Shown here: positions 15,126-23,964 of the stretch, one piece after another
Numbering within the stretch: position 1 is the first letter of the stretch
Layout: every line of letters starts with the position of its first letter
Source: an uncultured Prevotellaceae bacterium
GTDB taxonomy: Bacteria; Bacteroidota; Bacteroidia; Bacteroidales; Bacteroidaceae
Length of the DNA stretch: 48,566 nt
Reading direction: 5' to 3'
Assembly: GCA_902786565.1 (NCBI GenBank)
Contig: CADACW010000024.1
Span: 1-48,566, forward strand
The notes under the pieces: model-generated
Seen by the model: the letters and a program-made list of their open reading frames with translations, nothing else
What the model was told of the DNA's origin: nothing
Database searches by the model: none
Program-made: the position numbers and the translations under genes

Positions 15126-16292
15126 ATGAAAAGACTGACACTCTGCGCCGCCCTGATGGCGGCAGCAATGACAACGATGGCCCAAGCCACCTATACCGGC
15201 ACATGGGCCACGGCAGCCGAATGGACCGGCCCCGGCGACTCACCACGGATGACACTCAGCGGAAACACCCTCAGGGAGATTGTCCAGGTGAGCATAGGCG
15301 GCAAGGAACTGCAACTGCAACTGTCAAACGAATTCAGCAAGGAGCCTGTAGACATCAAGGCCGTCTATGTGGCCGATGCCCTGGACTCGTGCGACATCAA
15401 TAAGAAGACCGCCGTACAGCTGACCTTCGGCAAGAGCCGCTCGGTGACCATCGCACCGGGGGCAACGGTGATGAGCGACGACTTTGCCTACAACCTGAAA
15501 CCCCGCCAGCGGCTGGCCATCACCATCTGCTACGGCGCGTCGATGCCCAAGAACGTCACGTCGCACCGTGGCTCGCGCACCACAAGCTTCATTGCCGTGG
15601 GCGAAGTGGCACCGAAGAAGAAGTTTGTGGCAGCCGAAAAGCTGGACCACTGGTATAACATTGTGCAGCTGAACGTGAAGACCCAGGGCCAGCTGAAGGC
15701 CGTGGCCGTGCTGGGCAACAGCATCACCGACGGCCGTGGCAGCACCACCAACCAGCAGAACCGATGGCCCGACCAGATGGCCGCCCACCTGGACTGCGGC
15801 GTGCTGAACCTGGGCATCGGCGGCAACTGCGTGGTGCGCGGCGGGCTCTCAGAGCCGGCGCTGAAGCGATTCGACCGTGACATACTGGGGCAGAAGGGCG
15901 TAGACAGGCTCATCATCTTCCAGGGAACCAACGACATAGGCGGGTCGCGCCATTCGGAAAATACCGTCAACGAACTGATTGATGCCTACAAGACGCTCAT
16001 CAAGAAGGCCCACGAAGCCGGCATCAGCAAGGTCTACGGAGCCACCATCACCCCCTTCAAGGGCAATGGGTGGTACTCGCCCTTCCACGAGACAGCCCGC
16101 AAACTGGTGAACGAATGGATACGCACCAGCGGCGAGTTCGACGGACTGATCGACTTCGACCAGCTGACCCGCGACCCCTCCGACCCCGAGAAACTGAAGA
16201 AGGAACTGACCGACGACTGGCTGCACCTGAACGCCGAGGGCTATCGGGTCATGGGAGAGTATGCAGCGAAAATTCTTAACACCAAAAATTAA
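15126..16292 (+). CDS. SGNH/GDSL-family esterase (likely acetyl-xylan esterase)
   Basis: A 388-residue exported protein (signal peptide to about 19, cut after MAQ). An N-terminal beta domain (about 22-175) precedes an SGNH hydrolase domain with block I nucleophile S199 in GNSITDG, block III GTND, and block V DDWLHL near the C-terminus. These enzymes remove O-acetyl groups from sugars. Its place at the head of the operon with symporter, GH10 and GH43 corresponds to xynE of the P. bryantii xylanase cluster, described as an acetylesterase. A palindromic repeat array fills the gap to the next gene. Confidence 0.85.
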   Translation: MKRLTLCAALMAAAMTTMAQATYTGTWATAAEWTGPGDSPRMTLSGNTLREIVQVSIGGKELQLQLSNEFSKEPVDIKAVYVADALDSCDINKKTAVQLTFGKSRSVTIAPGATVMSDDFAYNLKPRQRLAITICYGASMPKNVTSHRGSRTTSFIAVGEVAPKKKFVAAEKLDHWYNIVQLNVKTQGQLKAVAVLGNSITDGRGSTTNQQNRWPDQMAAHLDCGVLNLGIGGNCVVRGGLSEPALKRFDRDILGQKGVDRLIIFQGTNDIGGSRHSENTVNELIDAYKTLIKKAHEAGISKVYGATITPFKGNGWYSPFHETARKLVNEWIRTSGEFDGLIDFDQLTRDPSDPEKLKKELTDDWLHLNAEGYRVMGEYAAKILNTKN

Positions 16293-16385
16293 CCTCAGAG
16301 ATAAGTGCCACTTATCTCCGAGATAAAAGGCATTTATCTCCGAGATAAAAGGCACTTATCTCCAAGTCCCCTTTACCCTCCCTTT
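16293..16385. repeat. Three-unit palindromic array with C/T-rich tail
   Basis: Right after the esterase stop come three head-to-tail units of 21-22 bp, each an imperfect palindrome (GAGATAAGT/ACTTATCTC in the first, 16298-16318; then two GAGATAAAAGGC units). A tail, CTTTACCCTCCCTTT, ends at about 16385. The same head palindrome and the same tail occur at 38292-38340 with a single unit. The array could form hairpins in the operon transcript between esterase and symporter. Confidence 0.85.
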
Positions 16386-16417
16386 CAAAAATATCAACAA
16401 AAAACAATATTAATAAT

Positions 16418-17821
16418 ATGGCAAACAACAATCAAGAGAAAGGATTCTACAAACTCTCCTGGCTGCAGCGCATCGGCTTCGGCTCCGGCGACCTGGCACA
16501 GAACCTGATTTTCCAGACAGTAGCGTGCTACTTGATGATCTATCTTACCACAGTGTTGAAAATCAATCCCGCCTTTGTCAGCGGACTGATTCTCACCGTC
16601 CGACTCATTGACTGCTTCTGGAGTCCCGTGGTGGGGCGGTATATCGACAACCGCAACCCCAAGCTGGGCAAATATCGCACTTATCTTCTCTACGGCGGTA
16701 TTCCTCTGACGGTTGCCGCCTGCCTGCTCATGCTTCCGCAGGCCGCCTCGTGGTCAATGCCGATGAAGATGTTCTATGCCACGGCCAGCTATACCGTGCT
16801 GAGCATGATTTACTCGGTGGTCAACATCCCTTACGGCTCGATCATGGCCAGCATGACCCGCGACAACGACGAGGTGCTGATTCTGACCTCCACGCGAATG
16901 GTCTGCGCCAACATCGGACAGATTATCGTGCAGGCCGGTTTCCCCATTGGTCTCGCCATGTGTGTGCACACGGCCATCGACTGGAACCAGGCCACCTTTA
17001 TGGCCATTGGCACGATTCCCGCCTTCGTCATCCTGCCCTCGCTGCCGGTGCTGAAGAAGTGGCTGGGCAAGAAGGGCCTTTACTACACGCTGCTCTCCAT
17101 CGGCCTCGTAGGATTTGCCATATTGTTCGTCATTGGCAAGTTCTTCGATGTCGAGAACTATAATGCGCTGGTGCAGACAGCAAAGGTGATGACCGGCGTA
17201 GGCCTGCTTGTGGGTTCGCTGATGTGGGCGCTCGTGCCCGAAGTCATCACCGAGGCCGAATACCGCACCGGAAACCGTCCGGCCGCCACCGTCAACGCCC
17301 TTGCCGGTGTGGCCTTCAAGGCCGGTTTCTCCATTGCCGGCTGGATCACACCGTTGGTCATGGGCTGGATTGGCTTCAACTTCGCCACCGAGGAGTCGGC
17401 CTTGGCCACCGACCCGATGGCCTGGTTCACGGTGACGTTTATCTTCGCCATCGTCGGTTTCGTGCTCCTCATGCTTTGCTTCATGGGCAGCAAGGAGAAC
17501 ATCACCACCACGCCCGACAAACCCGTCTCCTTCGGCGAAATGTGGCAGGAGTTCAAGGCCAGCAAGTGCCTGCAGCTGGTGCTTTCCATCTTCGTGGTGG
17601 TGTTCCTGGCCTCCTTCATCAGCGGCCCGGTGAATGCCTATTATCCCAAACTGGCCAATTATTCTGAGATAGCACAGAATGCCATCCTGTGGTTCACCTG
17701 CATCATACCTGCCATCCTGCTTGTTGTTGTGGGCTACCTGATCTACAAGTATCCTCTGACTGATGAGAAACTGGACCAAATCAACAAAGAAATTGAAGCC
17801 CGTAACAGCAATGAACAATAA
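16418..17821 (+). CDS. xynD: GPH-family sugar:cation symporter (xyloside transporter)
   Basis: A 467-residue inner-membrane protein with about 12 hydrophobic segments and no signal peptide. The start (LSWLQRIGFGSGDLAQN) and the RLIDCFWSPVVGRYIDN loop are typical of the glycoside-pentoside-hexuronide family. It should import xylose oligomers or substituted pentosides with Na+ or H+. The P. bryantii counterpart XynD was described as a Na+:pentoside symporter. Its last codons overlap the start of the xylanase gene (17811), so the two are likely translationally coupled. Confidence 0.88.
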   Translation: MANNNQEKGFYKLSWLQRIGFGSGDLAQNLIFQTVACYLMIYLTTVLKINPAFVSGLILTVRLIDCFWSPVVGRYIDNRNPKLGKYRTYLLYGGIPLTVAACLLMLPQAASWSMPMKMFYATASYTVLSMIYSVVNIPYGSIMASMTRDNDEVLILTSTRMVCANIGQIIVQAGFPIGLAMCVHTAIDWNQATFMAIGTIPAFVILPSLPVLKKWLGKKGLYYTLLSIGLVGFAILFVIGKFFDVENYNALVQTAKVMTGVGLLVGSLMWALVPEVITEAEYRTGNRPAATVNALAGVAFKAGFSIAGWITPLVMGWIGFNFATEESALATDPMAWFTVTFIFAIVGFVLLMLCFMGSKENITTTPDKPVSFGEMWQEFKASKCLQLVLSIFVVVFLASFISGPVNAYYPKLANYSEIAQNAILWFTCIIPAILLVVVGYLIYKYPLTDEKLDQINKEIEARNSNEQ

Positions 17822-18920
17822 AGTGAAGACCCTGGCCCTCGGTCTGGCCATGATGCCCCTGGCAGCCATGGCCCAGCAGGGGCTGAAGGATGCCATCGGC
17901 AAGTACTGCCTCATAGGCGCCGCCATCAACCAGTGGCAGAGCGACGGACAGGTGCCCGAGGCCGACGCCGTGACCGACCGCCACTTCAACTGCGCCGTGG
18001 CCGAAAACTGCATGAAGCCGGAGTCGCTGGCTCCCGCCGAGGGCATCTTCGACTTCCGCGTGGCCGACAAGTTCGTAGGCTACTGCCAGCAGCACCGGCT
18101 GAAGGTCATCGGCCACTGCCTGGTGTGGCACTCGCAGGCACCCGACTGGTGGTTCACCGACGGCTACAATGCAAGGCCGGCCTCGAAGGAGGTGCTGCGC
18201 GAGCGGCTCGTCAAGCACATCAAGACCGTGGTGGGCCACTACAAGGGCCAGGTGCACGGATGGGACGTGGTCAACGAGGCCATCAACGACGACGGCTCCT
18301 TCCGCCAGTCGCCCTACTACAAGCTGCTGGGCGAGGAGTTCATCGAGCTGGCCTTCCGCACCGCCCATGAGGCCGACCCCGACGCCGAACTCTACTACAA
18401 CGACTACTCGATGGCCGGCGAAAAGAAGCGCGAGGCCGTCTGCCGGCTGGTCAGAAGCCTGAAGGCAAAGGGCCTGCGCATAGACGGCGTGGGCATGCAG
18501 AGCCACAACGGCCTGGACTATCCCAACCTGGCGGAGTATGAGAAATCGATGGATGCCTTTGCCGCCTGCGGCGTGAAGGTGATGATTACCGAGCTCGACG
18601 TGAACGTGCTGCCCAACCCGCAGGGATTCGGCGGCGCCGACATAGCCCAGAACTTTGAGCTGCAGCAGAAGTACAACCCCTATGCCCAGGGGCTGCCCGC
18701 TGCCAAACAGAAGGAGCTGGACGCCCGCTGGCTGGCACTCTTCGACATCTACCACCGCCACCGCTCGCAGATTTCACGCATCAATCTCTGGGGTGTCAGC
18801 GATGCCGGCTCCTGGCTGAACGGCTGGCCCATCAAAGGCCGCACCAACTATCCCCTCCTCTTCGACCGCCAGTACAAGGCCAAGCCCGTGGTAGACCAGA
18901 TCATCAAGCAGTTCAAATAA
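17811..18920 (+). CDS. xynA: GH10 endo-1,4-beta-xylanase
   Basis: A 369-residue exported protein with a signal peptide to about residue 21. A single GH10 barrel carries acid/base E156 in WDVVNEAI and nucleophile E261 in MITELDV. The ATG at 17811 (MNNKVKTLAL) is chosen over the longer frame because it gives a clean signal peptide; it lies inside the end of xynD. The enzyme likely acts in the periplasm on oligosaccharides imported across the outer membrane, since it has no binding module or lipoprotein anchor. It matches xynA of P. bryantii by context. Confidence 0.92.
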   Translation: MNNKVKTLALGLAMMPLAAMAQQGLKDAIGKYCLIGAAINQWQSDGQVPEADAVTDRHFNCAVAENCMKPESLAPAEGIFDFRVADKFVGYCQQHRLKVIGHCLVWHSQAPDWWFTDGYNARPASKEVLRERLVKHIKTVVGHYKGQVHGWDVVNEAINDDGSFRQSPYYKLLGEEFIELAFRTAHEADPDAELYYNDYSMAGEKKREAVCRLVRSLKAKGLRIDGVGMQSHNGLDYPNLAEYEKSMDAFAACGVKVMITELDVNVLPNPQGFGGADIAQNFELQQKYNPYAQGLPAAKQKELDARWLALFDIYHRHRSQISRINLWGVSDAGSWLNGWPIKGRTNYPLLFDRQYKAKPVVDQIIKQFK

Positions 18921-18922
18921 GG

Positions 18923-18985
18923 CGTTATCACGTTATAACGACAACATCGTTATAACGTGATAACGAAATAACGTAATAACGAGAA
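18923..18985. repeat. Perfect 19-bp inverted repeat and ATAACG repeats
   Basis: Arms 18923-18941 and 18947-18965 are perfect inverted repeats separated by CAACA. Each arm is itself built from CGTTAT/ATAACG elements, and two further ATAACG units follow (to about 18981). It lies between the xylanase and xylosidase genes of one operon. It could act as an mRNA processing or stability hairpin or a weak terminator. Its unit differs from those of the arrays at 16293 and 46332. Confidence 0.85.
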
Positions 18986-18999
18986 AACAAAAATGAATT

Positions 19000-20031
19000 A
19001 TGAAACCAAGGTATCTTTTCCCTAATGACTACATGGCCGACCCTGCGGCCCACGTGTTTAACGGACGACTGTACATCTACCCCAGCCACGACCGCGAGTG
19101 CGACAACGTTTTCGACGATGATGGCGGCCACTTCCAGATGCGCGACTACCACGTGCTCTCCTTCGACGACATTGAGAACGGACCTGTGACCGACCACGGC
19201 GTCATCCTCGACCAGGACCAGGTGGACTGGGTGGAGAAGCAGATGTGGGACAGCGACGTGGTGGAGAAGGACGGCAAGTACTATCTCGTCTTCTCGGCCA
19301 AGGACTATAACGGCGAGTTCCACCTCGGCGTGGCCATCGCCGACAGGCCCGAAGGCCCCTTTGTGGCACAGAAGCACCCCATCCGTGGCGCCTACAGCAT
19401 TGACCCCTGCGTGTTCAAGGACGACGACGGCAAAATTTACTGCTACTATGGCGGCCTGTGGGGCGGACAGCTGCAGTGGCACGTGCCCCTGGGCGTGAAC
19501 CCCGTGCAGCAGCCCGACACCGAGGCCGCTCCTGCCGGGCATGCCGACATTGGCCATGCACCCGACAAGAAGACGGAGCTGTGGGCTCCCGCCGGTGCCC
19601 ACGCCCTGCCCAGCTACGTGGCCCGTATGACCGACGACGTGCTGCAGTTCACCGAGGCGCCGCGCCCCGTCGTCATCATCGACAAGGACGGACAGCCCCT
19701 GCGTGCCGATGATCCGCACCGCTTCTTCGAGGCCAGCTGGATGCACAAGTATCAGGGCAAGTATTACTTCTCCTACTCCACCGGCGACAGCCACTTCCTC
19801 TGCTATGCCACGGGCGACTCGCCCTATGGTCCTTTCACCTATCAGGGCGTGCTGCTCGACCCCGTCGTGGGATGGACCACCCACCACTGCATCGTGGAGT
19901 TCAAGGGCCAGTGGTATCTGCTCTATCACGACTGCGTGCCCTCAAACGATGTGACGCACCTGCGCTCGCTGAAGGCACAGCGCCTGTTCTACCGCGAGGA
20001 CGGCACCATCGAAAAGGTGGTCAACGAGTAG
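19000..20031 (+). CDS. xynB: Cytoplasmic GH43 beta-xylosidase/arabinosidase
   Basis: A 343-residue protein without a signal peptide. GH43 catalytic residues are D14 (YMADPAAH), D135 (YSIDPCVF) and E244 (RFFEASW). Lack of an export signal and its location after the symporter and xylanase suggest it splits imported xylooligosaccharides in the cytoplasm, as XynB in P. bryantii. Another ATG at 18992 is in a different, short frame. It ends 4 bp before the stop codon of the convergent signal peptidase-like gene. Confidence 0.88.
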   Translation: MKPRYLFPNDYMADPAAHVFNGRLYIYPSHDRECDNVFDDDGGHFQMRDYHVLSFDDIENGPVTDHGVILDQDQVDWVEKQMWDSDVVEKDGKYYLVFSAKDYNGEFHLGVAIADRPEGPFVAQKHPIRGAYSIDPCVFKDDDGKIYCYYGGLWGGQLQWHVPLGVNPVQQPDTEAAPAGHADIGHAPDKKTELWAPAGAHALPSYVARMTDDVLQFTEAPRPVVIIDKDGQPLRADDPHRFFEASWMHKYQGKYYFSYSTGDSHFLCYATGDSPYGPFTYQGVLLDPVVGWTTHHCIVEFKGQWYLLYHDCVPSNDVTHLRSLKAQRLFYREDGTIEKVVNE

Positions 20032-20035
20032 ACGC

Positions 20036-20566
20036 CTAAAAAGATTTGAGAAAGCGGTTGGAGCGCCATCCGCTCCAGAGCGATGAGTCAGGGTGGTGGC
20101 TGTAGACCACCATTACAACACGCCCGACGATTTGTTCCTCGGCCACGAAGCCAAGTGGGGAACAATTCGTCGGGCTTTTTGCTGCACTCTCCATCCAGTA
20201 GTAGTCGCCGTCGGCACAGTCTTTCAGGCTGGGCACCACGATTTTCTTGCCGTCAGTTTGGAGTGTGTCGCCGGGCAGACCCTTGCATCGGCACAGCAGC
20301 ATTTCGCCCGTTTGGGGGTGCTCGAAAGCCACCAGGTCGCCGCGCTCCACTTTCTGCCTCCACAGCCGGCCGTAGCCGAACAGCCTGCTGCCAGCCACCC
20401 TCAGGCCGTAGCTCCATCTGTTCACCAGCACGCGGTCGCCCGGTAAGAACGTTGGCGACAGTGCGTTGCCATCTACTGTGCAGACGGTCATTCCCACGGC
20501 CCTGAACACAAGCATCAGCACGATGGCCAAAAGGAAGTGGATGGCAAAAAGCGTGAGGCGTCTCAT
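20036..20566 (-). CDS. Signal peptidase I paralogue lacking the catalytic dyad
   Basis: A 176-residue S26-family protein with one N-terminal membrane segment (about 7-27). Aligned to the neighbouring LepB, the nucleophile Ser99 is replaced by Ala35 (VDGNALSPTF) and the general base Lys262 by Cys92 (LCRCKGLPGD). The surrounding fold motifs PGD and GLPGDTL are kept. The ATG at 20566 overlaps the lepB stop by ATGA; an upstream start at 20647 would lie inside lepB and is rejected. It is probably not a protease; a binding or regulatory subunit for LepB, or a decaying copy, are options. Confidence 0.8.
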   Translation of the reverse strand: MRRLTLFAIHFLLAIVLMLVFRAVGMTVCTVDGNALSPTFLPGDRVLVNRWSYGLRVAGSRLFGYGRLWRQKVERGDLVAFEHPQTGEMLLCRCKGLPGDTLQTDGKKIVVPSLKDCADGDYYWMESAAKSPTNCSPLGFVAEEQIVGRVVMVVYSHHPDSSLWSGWRSNRFLKSF

Positions 20567-22101
20567 TTGATGTTGTCTACAAATCGGAACAGCCTGTTCC
20601 AGCGTATGCCGCCCGAGAAGAGCCCGCGGTCTGGGTCGCTGCTCCACCAGATGAAGATGGGCTTGCCCACGATGTGGTCTTCAGGCACGAAGCCCCAGTA
20701 GCGTGAGTCGGCCGAGTTGTGGCGGTTGTCGCCCATCATCCAGTAGTAGTCCAGTTTGAAGGTGTAGCTTGTGGCAGGTTCGCCGTTGATGTAGATGATG
20801 CCGTCGCGCACCTGCAGGTCGTTCTTCTCGTAAGCCCTGATGGGCCGCTCGTAGATGGCGATGTTGTCGAGCGACAGTTGCACGGTGGCACCCTTTTTCG
20901 GAATCCAGATGGGGCCGTAGTTGTCGCGTGTCCAGTGGGTGTTGCCGTTTGAGGGGTAGAGGTCTATCGACGGCTCGCTGACTGTGGGCTTGATGCTCAC
21001 CACCAGGTCTTTGCGTGCGGCCAGTGCCTGATAGGTCTTTGCCGTCATGGGCATGATGCTGTAGGTGTTGCGCATCTGGTCGGTGAGGGTTATCTGCCCG
21101 TTGCTCTTGAACCACGACTTGTCGGCGTCGCTCAGTCCCAGGTCTTCGCAGGTGATGCCGTATTCGCTCATGAAGTCGTCGGTCATCACAGCCCCGTCGT
21201 GGAATCGCACCTCATAGGCATATTGCACGTTGTCGGGCTCTTTGTTGGCCTTTCCGTTCAGGTAGACGATGTGGTCTTTGATCTGCAGTGTGTCGCCGGG
21301 CAGACCCACGCAGCGCTTCACGTAGTTCTCGCGGCGGTCGGTGGGTCGCCAGTCCACTTGTCCCAGGGGATAGCCGCCGTTGGTGGGGCTGTAGCCGGGA
21401 TTGTGCTTGATGAACTCTGAGCCCAGATAGTATATCTCCTCAAAGCGCTTCAGCTGTTCGGCCTTCGGCAGCGAGTCCACGGGCAGGGCCTCCGGGTGCA
21501 GCTGTGCATAGATGCCCTGTCCGAACTCGTAGCAGAACTGGTAATAGTAAGTTTGGTAGGGCGGTTCGGTGATGATGGTGTCGCCGGCGGGATAGTTGAA
21601 CACCACGATGTCGTTCAGTTCCACCTGGCCCAGACCCTTCACGCGGCGGTAGTCCCAGTGGGGCCACTCCACATAGCTCTTCAGGTTGCCGAAGGGCAGG
21701 GTGTGCTGCGTCAGGGGCACGGTGAGCGGTGTTTCGGGTATGCGAGGGCCGTAGGAGACCTTTGACACGAAGAGGTAGTCGCCTGTGAGCAGTGACTTCT
21801 CTAACGACGATGAGGGAATGACGTAGTTCTGGAAGAAGAATTGGTTGATGAAATAGACGGCCACGAGGGCGAAGACGATGGCATCGACCCACGACATGAT
21901 GGTGCGTGTGGGGCCTTCGGCGTCCTTCCACCACTGCCAGTTGATTTTCTTTGAGATATATGCGTCGTAGATGAAGGGCACCACGATGAGGCCCAGCCAT
22001 GATTTCACCCAATAGAGGAAGAGCAGATAGAGTGCCAGTACAACGATGAACTTCAGCCACTGCATCTTCTTGTTCACCTTTTTCTTTTCTCTTTTTTTCA
22101 T
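20563..22101 (-). CDS. lepB: Signal peptidase I
   Basis: A 512-residue S26 protease, long as is usual in Bacteroidales. Two N-terminal hydrophobic stretches (about 18-44 and 72-90) anchor it in the inner membrane. The catalytic dyad is S99 in PSSSLEKSL and K262 in VKRCVGLPGDTL, with a large insertion between. A C-terminal MMGDNRHNSADSRYWGFV box (box E) is present. It removes signal peptides from exported proteins, including the many glycosidases here. It sits 15 bp after dapB and overlaps the dead paralogue, forming a dapB-lepB-paralogue operon. Confidence 0.95.
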   Translation of the reverse strand: MKKREKKKVNKKMQWLKFIVVLALYLLFLYWVKSWLGLIVVPFIYDAYISKKINWQWWKDAEGPTRTIMSWVDAIVFALVAVYFINQFFFQNYVIPSSSLEKSLLTGDYLFVSKVSYGPRIPETPLTVPLTQHTLPFGNLKSYVEWPHWDYRRVKGLGQVELNDIVVFNYPAGDTIITEPPYQTYYYQFCYEFGQGIYAQLHPEALPVDSLPKAEQLKRFEEIYYLGSEFIKHNPGYSPTNGGYPLGQVDWRPTDRRENYVKRCVGLPGDTLQIKDHIVYLNGKANKEPDNVQYAYEVRFHDGAVMTDDFMSEYGITCEDLGLSDADKSWFKSNGQITLTDQMRNTYSIMPMTAKTYQALAARKDLVVSIKPTVSEPSIDLYPSNGNTHWTRDNYGPIWIPKKGATVQLSLDNIAIYERPIRAYEKNDLQVRDGIIYINGEPATSYTFKLDYYWMMGDNRHNSADSRYWGFVPEDHIVGKPIFIWWSSDPDRGLFSGGIRWNRLFRFVDNIK

Positions 22102-22116
22102 TGTCTTTGAAGGGGG

Positions 22117-22833
22117 CTAAAATGAAAACATATCGCTGATGGTGAGCAGTCCGCTGTGCTCCTTGGTGTATTCTGCAGCCAGCACGGCACCGAGTGCGAA
22201 GCCGCGCCGCGAGTGTGCGTCGTGGGTGATGGTGATGAGGTCGGCATCGCTGTCGTAGCGTATGGTGTGTATGCCAGGCACCTCGCCTCGGCGTATGTGG
22301 TCTACGCGGAGGAGTTTGGGGTCGGTGGTTTCTTCGGCCCAGGCCTCCTTGCGGTCGAGCCGCTCTACGATTTCGTCGGCCAGCGTGATGGCTGTGCCGC
22401 TGGGGTGGTCGAGCTTGTGCACGTGGTGCGTCTCCTCCATCTCCACGTCGTACTGCGGGAACTGGTTCATGATTTGTGCCAGATAGCGGTTGACGGCCGA
22501 GAAGATTGCCACGCCGATGCTGAAGTTAGAGGCCCAGAACAGCGTCTTGCCTTCGTTCTGGCAGGCCTGGCGCACCTCGTCGCCATGCTCCTTCATCCAT
22601 CCCGTCGAGCCCGACACCACCTTCACGCCTCTGCGCCAGGCCTTCAGGTAGTTGCCGTAGGCGGCCTGCGGGGCGGTGAACTCGATGGCCACGTCGGCAC
22701 TGCCGAAAGCGTCGCTCTCAAACTCCTCCTGGTTGTCAATGTCTATGATACTTACAATTTCGTGGCCGCGGCTTCGGGCTATCTCTTCAATCATCTTGCC
22801 CATCTTGCCGTAGCCGATTAACGCTATCTTCAT
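22117..22833 (-). CDS. dapB: 4-hydroxy-tetrahydrodipicolinate reductase
   Basis: A 238-residue cytoplasmic enzyme of lysine and diaminopimelate synthesis that reduces the HTPA product of DapA with NAD(P)H. The N-terminal dinucleotide motif GYGKMGKM (8-15) and the signature EETHHVHKLDHPSGTA with the catalytic His-His pair and Lys are clear. dapB before lepB is a common Bacteroidales order. A -7 element lies just upstream at 22860-22867. Confidence 0.95.
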   Translation of the reverse strand: MKIALIGYGKMGKMIEEIARSRGHEIVSIIDIDNQEEFESDAFGSADVAIEFTAPQAAYGNYLKAWRRGVKVVSGSTGWMKEHGDEVRQACQNEGKTLFWASNFSIGVAIFSAVNRYLAQIMNQFPQYDVEMEETHHVHKLDHPSGTAITLADEIVERLDRKEAWAEETTDPKLLRVDHIRRGEVPGIHTIRYDSDADLITITHDAHSRRGFALGAVLAAEYTKEHSGLLTISDMFSF

Positions 22834-22859
22834 TTTAATTCGAATTTAAAAACTGGGTG

Positions 22860-22867
22860 CAAAGGTA
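22860..22867 (-). promoter_or_regulatory. -7 element for the dapB-lepB operon
   Basis: TACCTTTG on the minus strand followed by GCACC, 26 nt before the dapB start. No TTTG at the ideal 20-nt spacing is seen. Confidence 0.55.
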
Positions 22868-22979
22868 TAAAATTATTATGAATTAGAGGCTTATATTATT
22901 GTAAATTAAGATAAAAAAGGATGAAATGCCTTGAAATTGGAAAAACAAAAGGTGTTTGCCCCCCTTTGTCAGCCTGTTG

Positions 22980-23816
22980 TCACAGCAGATTGGCTGGCAG
23001 ATAGACGGCGATGGTCTTCCGGACGAAATAGTCGAACGAGACGTACATCAGCCCCTCGTAGCGGTTGGCGGTGCCCCACGAGTTCTTCATCACAAAGTAG
23101 CGGGCGCCCTCTTCGTCGTGGGCAATGCCGACGATGGCCATACAGTGGTCGTCGGTGGTTCTGCCGTTCCATAGCGAGGTGACGGCCACGCCCTGCTGCC
23201 AGTCGTAGCCCCATTCCGAGGTGTCGCCTTCCCAGCAGATGCCCCGGTGCTGCCTGACGGCCCTCTCGGTGAGCGCCAGTAGCGAGTCGGCGGGCAGGTT
23301 GATGAATCGGTTGTGCTCCCAGTTGTCGGGCAGTGCCAGTTCCACCTCCTCATAGTAAGGGCGACCGTCGTCGGTGGTGGTCAGGGCAGCCCACTCGCCC
23401 GGCGCACACACGCTGTGGGCAAACTCCAGCGGTGTGTACTCGCAGCCCAGCAGATAGGCATGCTCGGGCACGGGATAGTCGGTCGCGGGCATCGAGTGCA
23501 GGGGCACCGCTCCGTATTTCGCCATCAGGTTGAGTGCGGTGGCCGCCATGGCCCGTCCTGAGGGCGGCGCATCGGGCTCGCGCTCCAGCATCTTCGCCAC
23601 GTAAGGCACCGACAGCTCCACCGAGTCGCCCCGGCAGATGTGCTCGGTCTCGATGGCCGACAGCATGGCGTAGGCCCAGCACAGCTGGGTGCCGCCCTGG
23701 CTCTTCACCGGCGTATAGGGCAGCATGACCTCCGTCTCAAACTGGTGTTGCCGCTCAGTGCAGGCTGTCATCAGCAGGGCGAAGACAGCAGTCAGTATCC
23801 ACTCTTTGTGTTTCAT
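22980..23816 (-). CDS. Papain-like (C1 family) cysteine peptidase lipoprotein
   Basis: A 278-residue protein with a lipoprotein signal (LMTAC, C19). The C1 peptidase core shows the catalytic Cys46 in QGGTQLCWAYA, a His in DDHCMAIVG and an Asn in MKNSWG. The order and the GTANRYEG segment after it resemble the bleomycin-hydrolase/C1B-like group in Bacteroidetes. The ATG at 23816 is preferred because it gives a short n-region before the lipobox. It stands alone between dapB and the divergent GH67 gene. The substrate is unknown. Confidence 0.8.
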   Translation of the reverse strand: MKHKEWILTAVFALLMTACTERQHQFETEVMLPYTPVKSQGGTQLCWAYAMLSAIETEHICRGDSVELSVPYVAKMLEREPDAPPSGRAMAATALNLMAKYGAVPLHSMPATDYPVPEHAYLLGCEYTPLEFAHSVCAPGEWAALTTTDDGRPYYEEVELALPDNWEHNRFINLPADSLLALTERAVRQHRGICWEGDTSEWGYDWQQGVAVTSLWNGRTTDDHCMAIVGIAHDEEGARYFVMKNSWGTANRYEGLMYVSFDYFVRKTIAVYLPANLL

Positions 23817-23897
23817 CCTGTAGTAATAAACGCCGTTCACCCGCATTTATTGCCATATTTAGAGAGTGTTAAAAATATGGTTATTCCTTTAACAATA

Positions 23898-23929
23898 TTT
23901 GGCTGTGTGGGAATTAATTGTTACTTTTG
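23898..23929 (+). promoter_or_regulatory. Promoter of the GH67 gene
   Basis: TTTG (23898-23901), 20 nt, TACTTTTG (23922-23929), then CACC. The GH67 ATG is at 23965. Confidence 0.75.
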
Positions 23930-23964
23930 CACCAGCATATTTTTATCAACAAACATTTAAGCAA

